In this document: piece by piece, positions 1 to 7,480 of the stretch
How the letters are laid out: the number at the start of each line of letters is the position of its first letter
How positions within the stretch are numbered: the first letter of the stretch is position 1
The notes under the pieces: model-generated
The model's input: only the letters and a program-made list of their open reading frames with translations
Databases searched by the model: none
Told to the model about the DNA's origin: nothing
NCBI GenBank assembly: GCA_028823995.1
Contig: JAPPFD010000031.1
Coordinates: 1-64,000, forward strand
Direction of reading: 5' to 3'
Length of the DNA: 64,000 nt
From: a bacterium
Lineage (GTDB): Bacteria; Actinomycetota; Acidimicrobiia; Spongiisociales; ZC4RG35
Translations under genes and position numbers: made by a program

Positions 1-68
1 ATCGGGAGTGGTACGCCCACGATCACGCCTGCCGAGGACGAGATCGGGAGTGGTACGCCCACGATCAC
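1..68. repeat. 42-bp-period direct repeat, two copies of 26 identical bases
   Basis: Bases 1-26 and 43-68 are identical, with a 16-bp interval, so the period is 42 bp (14 codons). The array continues beyond the left edge or starts there; its full copy number cannot be seen. It encodes the 14-residue repeats of the partial protein at 1-117. Confidence 0.8.
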
Positions 69-117
69 CACGCCTGCCTCCGGCCTATGGTGGCCCGCCG
101 CCCGCGGGCCCGATTAG
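1..117 (+). CDS. C-terminal end of a secreted repeat protein (5' partial)
   Basis: Frame 1 is open from the window edge to a TAG at 115-117 and gives the last 38 residues of a protein. It contains a 14-residue unit, EIGSGTPTITPAED, once almost whole and once diverging at its end, encoded by a perfect 42-bp period. The Thr/Pro-rich composition resembles the C-terminal tail of the protein at 2090-2653, whose last units (DELAGYSATTTAPD and a longer variant) have the same spacing. The DNA just after both stop codons is also alike, so the two genes look like paralogues. Function is unknown; a surface or secreted protein is inferred only from the relative. The N-terminal part lies outside the window. 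Confidence 0.5.
   Translation: MGSGTPTITPAEDEIGSGTPTITTPASGLWWPAARGPD
92..110 (+). terminator. GC hairpin over the stop of the left-edge gene
   Basis: A perfect 7-bp stem GGCCCGC / GCGGGCC encloses a 5-nt loop and overlaps the end of the partial gene. There is no T-tract, so it may be only a GC-rich structure. A similar but less symmetric sequence follows the stop of the related gene at about 2652-2695. Confidence 0.3.
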
Positions 118-260
118 ACCCGTCGTCCACTTGGCGACTTGGCGACGACGCGGGCGGTCGTCCGCCCGAGCGTCAACCGAACTGCTCCACCGTTCACAAT
201 GAATCAGGCGAACCGGAGTCACTTTCTCGGTGAGGGGTTAGTGCGGTGTCCTGGCTGTCC

Positions 261-1820
261 TTACCCCGTCAGGAGGTTGTTCAGGCGGTAAAGGAGGGCG
301 ATGATCTGTGCCCGGGTCACTGTTCCGTCAGGATCGAACCGGCCCTCTCCCACTCCCGTGGTTATCTTGGTGGCCACCGCCCATCCGATTGCCGTATCGG
401 CCCAGTGCCCGGCCGATACATCCGAGAACGCGTCAGAGCCCGGGGAAACGTCGGATGCCGGTTGGTCGGTTAGGAGATTGTGGAGCCGGTAGAGGAAGGT
501 CACCGTCTGTGCTCGGGTCACTGTTCCGTCTGGATCGAACCGGCCGTCTCCCACTCCGGCGGTTATCTTGTTGTTCACCGCCCATCTGATAGCCTCATCC
601 CCCCAATTCCACGGGCTGACATCAACGAAGCTCCCTCCCCACTTCCGCGCATCATACGTGTCCCACCAAGCGTCATCGGCGGTTTCGTAGTCGGCGAGCG
701 CGGCGCCGTAGGCCGCTGCGGCGGCGCCGAGGACAGATCGGGCCGTCAGCGCGGACCCGACAGCCCCTAACGCTCCGTCTCCTTCAATGTCCCGACTACC
801 CGCCATTGCCTCCAATGCCCGGGCTGCTTCAGTTGCCGCAGTCTGGAGAGCTTCCAGCACATCCGTGGCGTTGGCGGCGGTGTCGCTCCCGAGAGCCTGC
901 GCGTCGGCGGCGGCCAATAAGGCATCATGGTATGCGTTACCGGCGTCCTCCAGTTCAGAGGCGGCCGAGTCTTGCTCATCCCGGTAGGGATGGAGGGCTT
1001 CGTTCCATACATCAAGAGCATCCCCCAGGGTCTCCCACTCCCCGGCAGTAGCTGCGTACCGCGCATCATTGCGGGCGGAGCGAGCTTCGAGATCCGAAGC
1101 GGTCAATAGGGCTTGCCAAGTTGAACGGGCCCGGTCCCAGGCGGCATTTCGTGCCTGGAATGCCGCTCTGTCGGCATCCAGGTTCTCTTCGATGGTCTCA
1201 CGATCCGCTTCCAAGAGGACCCGCACCGCGGTCAGAGCATCGTGAACCGCCGTCAGGCCACGGGTTCGATCCTGAGCGGCGGACAGAGCGACCGCCAAAG
1301 AGGCCGTGTCACCGGCGGCGATACCCGCACTGGCTGCGCGGAAAGCCTCCTCGGCCGCCTGGTGAGCCGGGTCAGTGTCATCTTCATAGGCAGTGACAGC
1401 AGCGTTATAGGCCTCCCGATCCAGTTCCGGTTTTTGATAGTCGAGTTGCGCCTGGCGCAGCCCTCGCCAATCATCCCAGGCTTGGCTATAGGCGTCAAAG
1501 AGAGCATTGAGGCGGGCTATGTCACTGTCGGTGGCTTCAGGGTTCGGCACCCCTTTGGTCAGGTTGTGAAATCGATAGAGGAAGTCAACCACGCGGGTTC
1601 TAGTAGCTGCCCCGTTCAGGTCGAACCGCCCCTGTTCCACCCCTTCGGTTATGTTGACGGCGACCGCCCATCCGATAGCCTCGTCCGCCCAATGCCCGGC
1701 GGGTACATCCGAGAAGGTGTCGGAGCCCAGGGGGTTGGTCGCACCCAACGGAGCAATGACGCCCATCAAAGAGAAGGCGATGATGGCGCCGGAAACCAGG
1801 GAAGTCCGCAGGGGTCTCAC
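261..1820 (-). CDS. S-layer homology (SLH) domain protein
   Basis: A 519-residue exported protein. A hydrophobic signal segment (residues about 8-27) is followed by one SLH-like repeat at about 33-88, then a long Ala/Asp/Arg-rich, probably helical region (about 95-390), then two more SLH repeats at about 395-450 and 462-517 with the typical GRFDPDGTVTRAQ motif. SLH repeats in known proteins bind cell-wall polysaccharide and anchor proteins at the surface, so the middle helical part is probably a spacer or stalk. The first SLH copy is divergent (GRFDLNGAATRTR). The start is a GTG chosen because it gives a clean signal peptide; no clear ribosome binding site is visible. It is transcribed divergently from the secreted protein at 2090. 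Confidence 0.88.
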   Translation of the reverse strand: MRPLRTSLVSGAIIAFSLMGVIAPLGATNPLGSDTFSDVPAGHWADEAIGWAVAVNITEGVEQGRFDLNGAATRTRVVDFLYRFHNLTKGVPNPEATDSDIARLNALFDAYSQAWDDWRGLRQAQLDYQKPELDREAYNAAVTAYEDDTDPAHQAAEEAFRAASAGIAAGDTASLAVALSAAQDRTRGLTAVHDALTAVRVLLEADRETIEENLDADRAAFQARNAAWDRARSTWQALLTASDLEARSARNDARYAATAGEWETLGDALDVWNEALHPYRDEQDSAASELEDAGNAYHDALLAAADAQALGSDTAANATDVLEALQTAATEAARALEAMAGSRDIEGDGALGAVGSALTARSVLGAAAAAYGAALADYETADDAWWDTYDARKWGGSFVDVSPWNWGDEAIRWAVNNKITAGVGDGRFDPDGTVTRAQTVTFLYRLHNLLTDQPASDVSPGSDAFSDVSAGHWADTAIGWAVATKITTGVGEGRFDPDGTVTRAQIIALLYRLNNLLTG

Positions 1821-2052
1821 GTCCGGGCAGCGTGGCAGACGGTGCCCGCTCCGAAGGGCATCCGACGCAGTTTTTCTTTCAACCTGGCCCTCTCTGGTCT
1901 CTCATGTCCGGCCTCCTCTTCTGTTCCCGGTCAAGTGGTGAGGGGTGTCCACAATCCGTCGTGCCGGTCTCTGCTGGTAATGGTTTTGTGTGTATTGTCT
2001 CTAGGCGACAGGTACTAAACGATAAAGTCTACATGTACTACACATAGAAGGT

Positions 2053-2081
2053 GGACCAGCGTGAGATACGCTACATATACT
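2053..2081 (+). promoter_or_regulatory. Promoter with -10 TATACT for a probably leaderless gene
   Basis: TATACT at 2076-2081 differs from the consensus -10 at one base and ends 8 nt before the GTG at 2090. A weak -35-like TGGACC lies at 2052-2057, 18 bp upstream. The predicted transcript would begin at or within a few bases of the GTG. The rest of the intergenic region 1821-2052 shows no other clear signal. Confidence 0.45.
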
Positions 2082-2089
2082 CTGTTGAC

Positions 2090-2653
2090 GTGAAAAGGAT
2101 CCCCAAAACCAGAAGTCGGTCAGGGACTCGCGCGGTGGCCGCCTACGCGGTTGTCCTGGCCCTGCTGGCCGGAGCGGTCCTGCCGGTTGGCGTGCTGGCG
2201 TCCGGTGGAGTGTCGTGCACGGCGGGTGCGGCGTCTATAGAGATGTCGTGGACCGGCGAGTTCCGCGCATACGAGTACACGGCCCGGCTGAAAGACTCCT
2301 CCGGATCGGAGTCGTCGCAGACCGTGGACTGGAGCACCGGGACCACGGAGACCGCCTCGGTGACGTTCACCGGGTTGGCGGCGGGCGCCTACACCGGGTC
2401 GGTGACCATGCAGACCGTTGACGGATCGTGGATCAGCATAGGGGAGACGAGTTGCACCGTGTCCGCCGGTGAAACGACCACCACCACCACAACGACCGCC
2501 ACAACCCTTCCGCAATCGCCTTCCGTGACCTCTGCGTCCCCTGACGACGAACTGGCCGGCTATTCGGCCACTACCACGGCTCCCGACATCCAACTCGCGG
2601 GCCATTCCTCCAACACCCCCCTGTCTCCCCGGGACCAGGTCGGCGGCTTGTAG
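2090..2653 (+). CDS. Secreted Thr-rich protein of unknown function
   Basis: From the GTG at 2090 the product is 187 residues: a basic start (MKRIPKTRSR), a hydrophobic signal segment, a ~100-residue domain with a Cys near each end that looks beta-rich, a run of eight Thr, and a degenerate tail with 14-16-residue units. A GTG at 2051 would add 13 residues that spoil the signal peptide and has only GAAGG directly against it. The later start has a -10 box at leaderless spacing, so I prefer it. The beta domain resembles an immunoglobulin-like or fibronectin-like fold by composition only. It is probably a paralogue of the left-edge gene. No enzyme motif is visible. Confidence 0.7.
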   Translation: MKRIPKTRSRSGTRAVAAYAVVLALLAGAVLPVGVLASGGVSCTAGAASIEMSWTGEFRAYEYTARLKDSSGSESSQTVDWSTGTTETASVTFTGLAAGAYTGSVTMQTVDGSWISIGETSCTVSAGETTTTTTTTATTLPQSPSVTSASPDDELAGYSATTTAPDIQLAGHSSNTPLSPRDQVGGL

Positions 2654-2709
2654 TGGCCCGCCGCCCGCCGGCCGACTAGACCATCGTTCACCGGCGAACC
2701 GTCCTGTAG

Positions 2710-3642
2710 ATGAGCACTGAACCGAAGGCGGGCAAGTTCGCCATAAGAGTGGCCGCCGTGGCTGCCGCAGGGTTGTTGCTCGGGACCGCCTGTGGCAACG
2801 GCGCCGGAACCGAAGCTGGCGATGAGGGCCCTGGGCCGTCCAAGTCCGATCCTGCGGCCTACACGAAATACGTGGTGGACCAGGCCATCGCCCGTTATGA
2901 AAACGAAGGGCTGGACGCCGCGCTCGCCCATTACAACAGCCCCGACAGCATCGACGACCAGTGGTATGTGTTCGTGGTAGATCGCAATGACGCCGTGATC
3001 GGCCACTACGACCCCGACCGGCGGGGGCTGGACGTCAAGGGCTGGGTGGGAACCGACATCAACGGCTACAACTTCGGTCCCCAGATGCTGGCCGCCACGG
3101 AAGCCGGCCGCTGGGTGCCCTACGTATATGTCAACCCCGCCGCGGGGACCCTCGATGACAAGGGCGCGTTTGAGCTGAAGATCGCCTGGGTGGTGCGCCA
3201 CGACGGGCTGCTGTTCGGCTCGGGCTGGTACGTCGACACCGAGGAGTTCTTGCCCCAGCTCATCGCCGAGGCGGCCGGGCATTTTCGCAGCGGGGGACTG
3301 GAGGCCATCTTAGAGTTCTACAACGATCCCCAGGGCATCTCCACAGGCTTCATACCGATCGCCGAGTCCTACAACCGGACCGACACGCTCGACGGATACT
3401 TCACCGGAATCATCGCATCCCCCGAAGGGGAAATCCTGTCGCACATAGACCCCGGGTTGATCGGGACCGCCGTCGAGGACCTACTGGGGCCGGCGGTGCG
3501 CGGCGCCACCGCCGATGGCGCTTGGATCACCGCCGAGGACAACCTTGCCGGAGCCGGGGGACCCAAGACGATGCGCTTCTGGGTGATTGATGTGGATGGC
3601 GCCCTTATCGGCGCCGGTTGGTACAACGACGGAGAAGGCTGA
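2710..3642 (+). CDS. Lipoprotein with two Cache-like sensor domains
   Basis: A 310-residue lipoprotein: signal peptide ending in a slightly atypical lipobox (LLGTAC, Cys about 26) and then two related halves. The first (about 45-175) has the pattern of a Cache domain, WYVFVVDRNDAVIGHYDPDR followed by an aromatic strand and GSGWYVD. The second (about 180-310) repeats it with GIIASPEGEILSHIDP and GAGWYND. Cache domains are extracytoplasmic small-ligand binders, usually in chemoreceptors or kinases; here there is no membrane or signalling domain, so it may be a free ligand-binding lipoprotein. No good ribosome binding site is seen before the ATG. It precedes the Fur-box operon but is separated from it by a terminator-like hairpin. 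Confidence 0.75.
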   Translation: MSTEPKAGKFAIRVAAVAAAGLLLGTACGNGAGTEAGDEGPGPSKSDPAAYTKYVVDQAIARYENEGLDAALAHYNSPDSIDDQWYVFVVDRNDAVIGHYDPDRRGLDVKGWVGTDINGYNFGPQMLAATEAGRWVPYVYVNPAAGTLDDKGAFELKIAWVVRHDGLLFGSGWYVDTEEFLPQLIAEAAGHFRSGGLEAILEFYNDPQGISTGFIPIAESYNRTDTLDGYFTGIIASPEGEILSHIDPGLIGTAVEDLLGPAVRGATADGAWITAEDNLAGAGGPKTMRFWVIDVDGALIGAGWYNDGEG

Positions 3643-3666
3643 CGCAGCCAAGCCCGCCAAACACTG

Positions 3667-3705
3667 CGGTGGCAGCCGGCCACCGGACTTCCTAAAGACC
3701 TTTTT
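3667..3705 (+). terminator. Rho-independent terminator candidate after the Cache lipoprotein
   Basis: A 7-bp perfect stem CGGTGGC / GCCACCG with a 5-nt loop (3667-3685) is followed, after a 15-nt gap, by five T residues at 3701-3705. A second long-loop inverted repeat GCCGGGC / GCCCGGC lies at 3715-3751. The gap before the T-run makes this an imperfect terminator. Confidence 0.45.
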
Positions 3706-3819
3706 CTCATCGCTGCCGGGCTCCCCCTGCCGCGTTGTGGTAGCGCCCGGCTGGTCGCAGAGAGATCGTTTCTCAGCCCGCTCTTCTCTTTTTCCCGCTC
3801 GCTGGCGCATTTGGCACAG

Positions 3820-3840
3820 TGATAATGATTATCATTATCA
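3820..3840 (+). promoter_or_regulatory. Fur-family operator (Fur box)
   Basis: Perfect 10-bp arms TGATAATGAT and ATCATTATCA are separated by one base. The inner 19 bases match the classical Fur-box consensus GATAATGATAATCATTATC at every position except the centre, which is the strand-symmetric base. A -35-like TTGGCA (3811-3816) and a -10-like CATTAT (3833-3838) overlap it, so a bound repressor would block the promoter. The ATG of the metal-binding lipoprotein lies 40 bp downstream. Iron (Fur) is the likeliest signal; Zur or Mur relatives use similar palindromes. Confidence 0.9.
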
Positions 3841-3880
3841 TCCAGAAAAGTCTGTTACCCAGGAAAGGATTCTTTTTCGC

Positions 3881-5233
3881 ATGACCAATCTGAGAGTTTC
3901 CAAGTCTTCCCCACTTGGGAGCATTCGAGTGATTGCCGTACTGGCGGCATTGCTGTTGGTGGCGTCAGCCTGTGGAGGGGACGAAGCCGACACCACCGAA
4001 GCCGCGCCCACCACGACGGCGGCGCCTACTACCACCGCAGCGCCACCCACGACCGAAGCCATGGATGATGACGACCATATGGATGATGATGATCATGCCG
4101 ATCATGACCATGAGGATGATGATGACCACATGGACGACGATGACGCCGATCATGACCATGAGGACGATGACGACCATGCCGATCACGATCATGAGGATGA
4201 TGATGATCATGCCGATCATGACCATGAGGATGATGATGACCACATGGACGACGATGACGCCGATCATGACCATGAGGACGATGACGACCATGCCGATCAC
4301 GATCATGAGGACGATGACGACCACATGGACGATGACGACCACATGGACGATGATCACGCCCTGACAGTCACCGACGGGAGTGGGCGGGAGATCACTCTCG
4401 ACAGTCCCGCCGAGCGGGTCCTGTGCGTGCAGGACAACTGCACCGACCTCACCTCCGACCTGGGAATCGTGCCGGTCGCCATGCACCGTGGCGACGGGTG
4501 GGGGAGTTTCGCCGCCTACTACGGCGATGGCGCCGCGGCGATCCCCGTCCTCGGCGATCGCATGTCGGTGGAGGAAGTCGCCCAGTTTGAACCGGACCTG
4601 ATCATCGGCCGGGTCGGCGAGGAAGAAGTGCGCGACGCCCTAGAGATCGTCGCACCGGTGTACCTGGTGGACATCGGCGGCGTCGAGACCCTCAAGGAGG
4701 GATGGATCGATGTCGGCATCCTCACCGGTAAGGAAGACGAGGCGGCGGCCGCCGTCGCCCGCTTCGAGGCCAACGTCGGAGGCCTGGCGGCCAGCCTTCC
4801 CGACGGGGCGGTCGACACCAGGGTGGCTGTTGGGTTCGGCGACACCAACTGGATGATCTGGGACTCCTCCTCGTTCTGCCGGTTCCTCCATGCCGAGGGT
4901 GCGGGGACCTGTGTCTTCCCCGACCAGGGCGTCTCCGAGTGGGGCTCTCCCGACAGCGAGTTCTCGTGGGAGTTCATCCTGGAGGTCGACCCCGAGGTGT
5001 GGGTGATGATCACCTGGCCCGGGAGCGCCCGAAAGGACACCGTCACCGCCGAGGTCTGGCTGCAGACCAACGCCCATCGCGAAGGCAGGGTGTGCGAGGA
5101 GGACTCGGCCGGTTCCTTCGGTCACGGACTGCTGATGCTCCAGTGGGCGTACCAGTGTTACCTGAACGCTGGATGGCCCGACCTCTACGACTACCCGGGC
5201 GACCTGTCGGTGTGGTTGCCGGCGGGCCGATAG
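3881..5233 (+). CDS. Metal-chelate ABC transporter substrate-binding lipoprotein with Asp/His-rich linker
   Basis: A 450-residue lipoprotein that should capture iron complexes (siderophore, haem or similar) or a metal ion for the FecCD-type importer encoded next. The ATG at 3881 is chosen because AGGAAAGG lies upstream, the Fur box is just before it, and it gives a good signal peptide with lipobox VASAC (Cys about 29). Residues about 35-58 are a Thr/Ala/Pro linker, about 61-159 an almost pure Asp/His/Met/Glu stretch, and about 160-450 a Peripla_BP_2 (BtuF/FhuD-like) domain starting ALTVTDGSGREITLDSPAERV. The Asp/His stretch could bind many divalent metal ions. Long His-rich loops are known in zinc-binding proteins such as ZnuA, so the substrate could be zinc or manganese rather than iron. 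Confidence 0.88.
   Translation: MTNLRVSKSSPLGSIRVIAVLAALLLVASACGGDEADTTEAAPTTTAAPTTTAAPPTTEAMDDDDHMDDDDHADHDHEDDDDHMDDDDADHDHEDDDDHADHDHEDDDDHADHDHEDDDDHMDDDDADHDHEDDDDHADHDHEDDDDHMDDDDHMDDDHALTVTDGSGREITLDSPAERVLCVQDNCTDLTSDLGIVPVAMHRGDGWGSFAAYYGDGAAAIPVLGDRMSVEEVAQFEPDLIIGRVGEEEVRDALEIVAPVYLVDIGGVETLKEGWIDVGILTGKEDEAAAAVARFEANVGGLAASLPDGAVDTRVAVGFGDTNWMIWDSSSFCRFLHAEGAGTCVFPDQGVSEWGSPDSEFSWEFILEVDPEVWVMITWPGSARKDTVTAEVWLQTNAHREGRVCEEDSAGSFGHGLLMLQWAYQCYLNAGWPDLYDYPGDLSVWLPAGR
4091..4311 (+). repeat. 107-bp perfect direct repeat (114-bp period) in the Asp/His-rich region
   Basis: Bases 4091-4197 are identical to 4205-4311. Each copy is itself built of short GAT/GAC/CAT codon runs. Synonymous identity over 107 bp indicates a recent duplication or ongoing exchange, so the linker length is probably variable between strains. 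Confidence 0.85.
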
Positions 5234-5249
5234 CAGGCCACGTAAATGT

Positions 5250-5323
5250 AAGGAGGGCTGTCTTCCTTCGCTCGCAGCCCTCCTTCATCCGAGGTGAGAG
5301 GGCCGCCGGTTCCTGCGGCCCTC
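5250..5323 (+). terminator. Two tandem hairpins between binding-protein and permease genes
   Basis: The first hairpin is a perfect 11-bp stem AAGGAGGGCTG / CAGCCCTCCTT (5250-5260 and 5275-5285, 14-nt loop). The second is a perfect 9-bp stem GAGGGCCGC / GCGGCCCTC (5298-5306 and 5315-5323). Neither is followed by a long T-tract. Such structures commonly make a partial terminator or protect the upstream mRNA, giving more binding protein than permease. Confidence 0.65.
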
Positions 5324-5336
5324 CTCCTCCCAGAAG

Positions 5337-6368
5337 GTGAAAGACTCCCTATACCGGAGCCGATGGATGCGCGCAGCCGGGGTGGTGGCCGCCATCGTCT
5401 CCCTTTGCGCGCTGGTGGCCGTGGTGTCGCTCATGCAGGGAACGCCCGACCTGTCGGTCGGGGAGGTCCTGGAAGCCCTGTTCGGTTCCGAGTCGGAAGG
5501 GAACCGCCAGTTCATCGTCCGGAACCTGCGGCTTCCCCGGGTGGTCGGCGCAGTGGTGGCCGGCGCCATGCTGGGCGCCTCGGGAGCGGTGATGCAGGAC
5601 ACCCTCCGCAACCCACTGGCGGGGCCGGAGTTGATCGGCGTCTCCGCCGGAGCGTCCCTGGCGGTGGCCACCATCATCGCCTTCCGTCTCCCCTTCCCGG
5701 GCATCGCCCTGCCGATCGCCGCCCTCCTGGCCGGACTGGCCACCGGAACGGCGATCCTGTCGCTGGTGAGTCTCAAGTCCAATCCCATGCGAATGCTGCT
5801 GGTGGGAGCGGCCTTCACCGCTCTTCTTAACGCCCTGGTGATCGCGGTCATCACCCTGGCGCCCAACTTCGGGGGCGTCTCGGTCATCTACCGCTTCCTG
5901 GTGGGAAGCCTCTCCGACGTCCAGTGGGAGGAGGTCCGCCTGGTGGCGCCCTGGACGATCACTCTCGGGTTGGTGTTCCTCCTCTCTGGGAGGCCGTTGA
6001 ACATCCTGAAGCTGGGTGACGAGGTGGCCGAGGGTCTCGGCGTCGGCGTCCGGCGGACCAGGGCGTTGCTGTTCGCATCGGCGGTCCTGCTGGTGGCGCC
6101 GGTGATCGCCATCGCCGGGCCGATCGGCTTCATAGCCCTGGTGTCCCCGCACATCGTCCGGAGATTGCTTAGGACGTCCGACGCCCGGATCGTGGTGCCC
6201 CTCTCGGCCGTGATCGGGGCGGTCCTGGTCCTGTCGGCCGACATGGGAGCCCGCCTGGCGCTCCATCCCCACGAGATCGCGGTCGGCCTGTGGACGGTGG
6301 TGCTGGGCGCTCCGGCGCTCCTGGTGCTAATGCAACGCGGCCTCCTGCGCAGAAGGGTCCTCTCGTGA
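5337..6368 (+). CDS. FecCD-family ABC transporter permease (first)
   Basis: A 343-residue inner-membrane protein with about nine to ten hydrophobic segments and family motifs: RNLRLPRVVGAVVAGAMLG near residue 62, LRNPLAGPELIGVSAGAS near 90 and GPIGFIALVSPHIVRRL near 260. The last is the ATPase-coupling region. It forms the channel for the metal complex with the next permease and the ATPase. The GTG at 5337 follows a weak CAGAAG; an in-frame ATG at 5364 is possible. Its stop overlaps the GTG of the next gene (GTGA). Confidence 0.93.
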   Translation: MKDSLYRSRWMRAAGVVAAIVSLCALVAVVSLMQGTPDLSVGEVLEALFGSESEGNRQFIVRNLRLPRVVGAVVAGAMLGASGAVMQDTLRNPLAGPELIGVSAGASLAVATIIAFRLPFPGIALPIAALLAGLATGTAILSLVSLKSNPMRMLLVGAAFTALLNALVIAVITLAPNFGGVSVIYRFLVGSLSDVQWEEVRLVAPWTITLGLVFLLSGRPLNILKLGDEVAEGLGVGVRRTRALLFASAVLLVAPVIAIAGPIGFIALVSPHIVRRLLRTSDARIVVPLSAVIGAVLVLSADMGARLALHPHEIAVGLWTVVLGAPALLVLMQRGLLRRRVLS

Positions 6369-7480
6369 CCGGCGCGTCTCCCAACGGCCAGCACCCCGGA
6401 ACCGTTTCCGGCGCCGGGGCCGTCTCTGATCGGACAGCCACCGGGGTGGGCTCTCGGCGGATCCTGGTGACCCTCGGAGCCTTGCTCCTAGGAGTGATGT
6501 TCGCCTATGTGATGCTGGGTCCGGTGATCTTCGGTCCCGAACAGGTCTGGAAGGCGCTCATTGACCAGGCCGACGAGGTCTTTCATCGCATCTCGGTGTG
6601 GGAGGTGCGGGTTCCCCGGGTGCTGATCGCCGCGCTGGCCGGAGCTATGCTGGCCTCCTCGGGAGCGTTCCTGCAGTCGGTCCTCCGCAATCCCCTCGCC
6701 GCTCCCGCCACAGTGGGTGTGACCCAGGGCGCCGTCCTGGGAGCGGTGCTGGCGCTGGCCATCAGCTTCGGAACGGAGGGGGCGCTCGACGACCTCAACG
6801 CCTTCGTGCCGATGGCGGCCATCTTGGGGGGACTCCTGGCGGGCGGTCTCGTCTACGTGCTGAGCTACCGGCGGGCCGGCACCGACCCCGTCAGGCTCAT
6901 TCTCACCGGGGTGATCGTGGCCGCCGCGGTCTCCTCGGTCACCTCGTTCATAGTCCTGGTCTCGGGTAGCCACATCGATTCGATCGTGAGGTGGCTGGTC
7001 GGGTCGCTCGGCAACAGGACCTGGGAACACCTGGTCTTCCTGGTCCCGGTGGCGGTGCTCATCCTTCCCCTGGTGGTGATGGCCGTCCCCTTGGCCAACG
7101 CCCTGCAACTGGGAGACGCCTCCTCGGTGAGCCTGGGGCTTCGGACCGAGGAGGCCCGCGCCATCACCCTCATGACCGCGGTGGTCTTGGCCGCAGGATC
7201 CGTGTCGGTGGTGGGGGGCATCGCCTTCCTGGGTCTGATCGCCCCGCACCTGGCGCGGACCCTGGTGGGATCCGACCTCCGGCGTCTTCTGCCCTGTTCG
7301 GCGCTTGTGGGGGCCATCATCCTGGTCAGCGCAGACCTCCTGGCCAGGGTCTTCTCGCTCGACTGGATCCCCTTCTGGGAGATCCAGACCGAGAGCGGCA
7401 GCCGCGTCCCCGTAGGCGCCTTCACCGCCCTGGTGGGAGCGCCCTTCTTCCTCTACCTTATGAGAGAGCGCATGCGATGA
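6365..7480 (+). CDS. FecCD-family ABC transporter permease (second)
   Basis: A 371-residue membrane protein of the same family as its upstream neighbour. It has a longer polar N-terminus (about 35 residues), then family motifs WEVRVPRVLIAALAGAML, LRNPLAAPATVGVTQGA and GGIAFLGLIAPHLARTLVG. The GTG start at 6365 overlaps the stop of the first permease by 4 nt, and its own stop overlaps the ATPase start (ATGA). It probably forms a heterodimeric channel with the first permease, as in FepD/FepG. Confidence 0.93.
   Translation: MTGASPNGQHPGTVSGAGAVSDRTATGVGSRRILVTLGALLLGVMFAYVMLGPVIFGPEQVWKALIDQADEVFHRISVWEVRVPRVLIAALAGAMLASSGAFLQSVLRNPLAAPATVGVTQGAVLGAVLALAISFGTEGALDDLNAFVPMAAILGGLLAGGLVYVLSYRRAGTDPVRLILTGVIVAAAVSSVTSFIVLVSGSHIDSIVRWLVGSLGNRTWEHLVFLVPVAVLILPLVVMAVPLANALQLGDASSVSLGLRTEEARAITLMTAVVLAAGSVSVVGGIAFLGLIAPHLARTLVGSDLRRLLPCSALVGAIILVSADLLARVFSLDWIPFWEIQTESGSRVPVGAFTALVGAPFFLYLMRERMR

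Noticed and set aside
3587-3880. Possible 98-residue N-terminal extension of the metal-binding lipoprotein, reading through the Fur box
   Set aside because: It would bury the signal peptide and translate through the operator and terminator region; the ATG at 3881 has a ribosome binding site and a proper lipobox.
4091-4311. CRISPR-like look of the direct repeats
   Set aside because: The copies are 107 bp, only two, and encode an in-frame low-complexity protein segment; there are no unique spacers.
3965-4486. Minus-strand frame of 173 codons over the Asp/His repeat, rich in Met, Ile and Val
   Set aside because: It is the complement of GAT/CAT codon repeats; it looks like membrane helices only by that accident and has no start signal or family.
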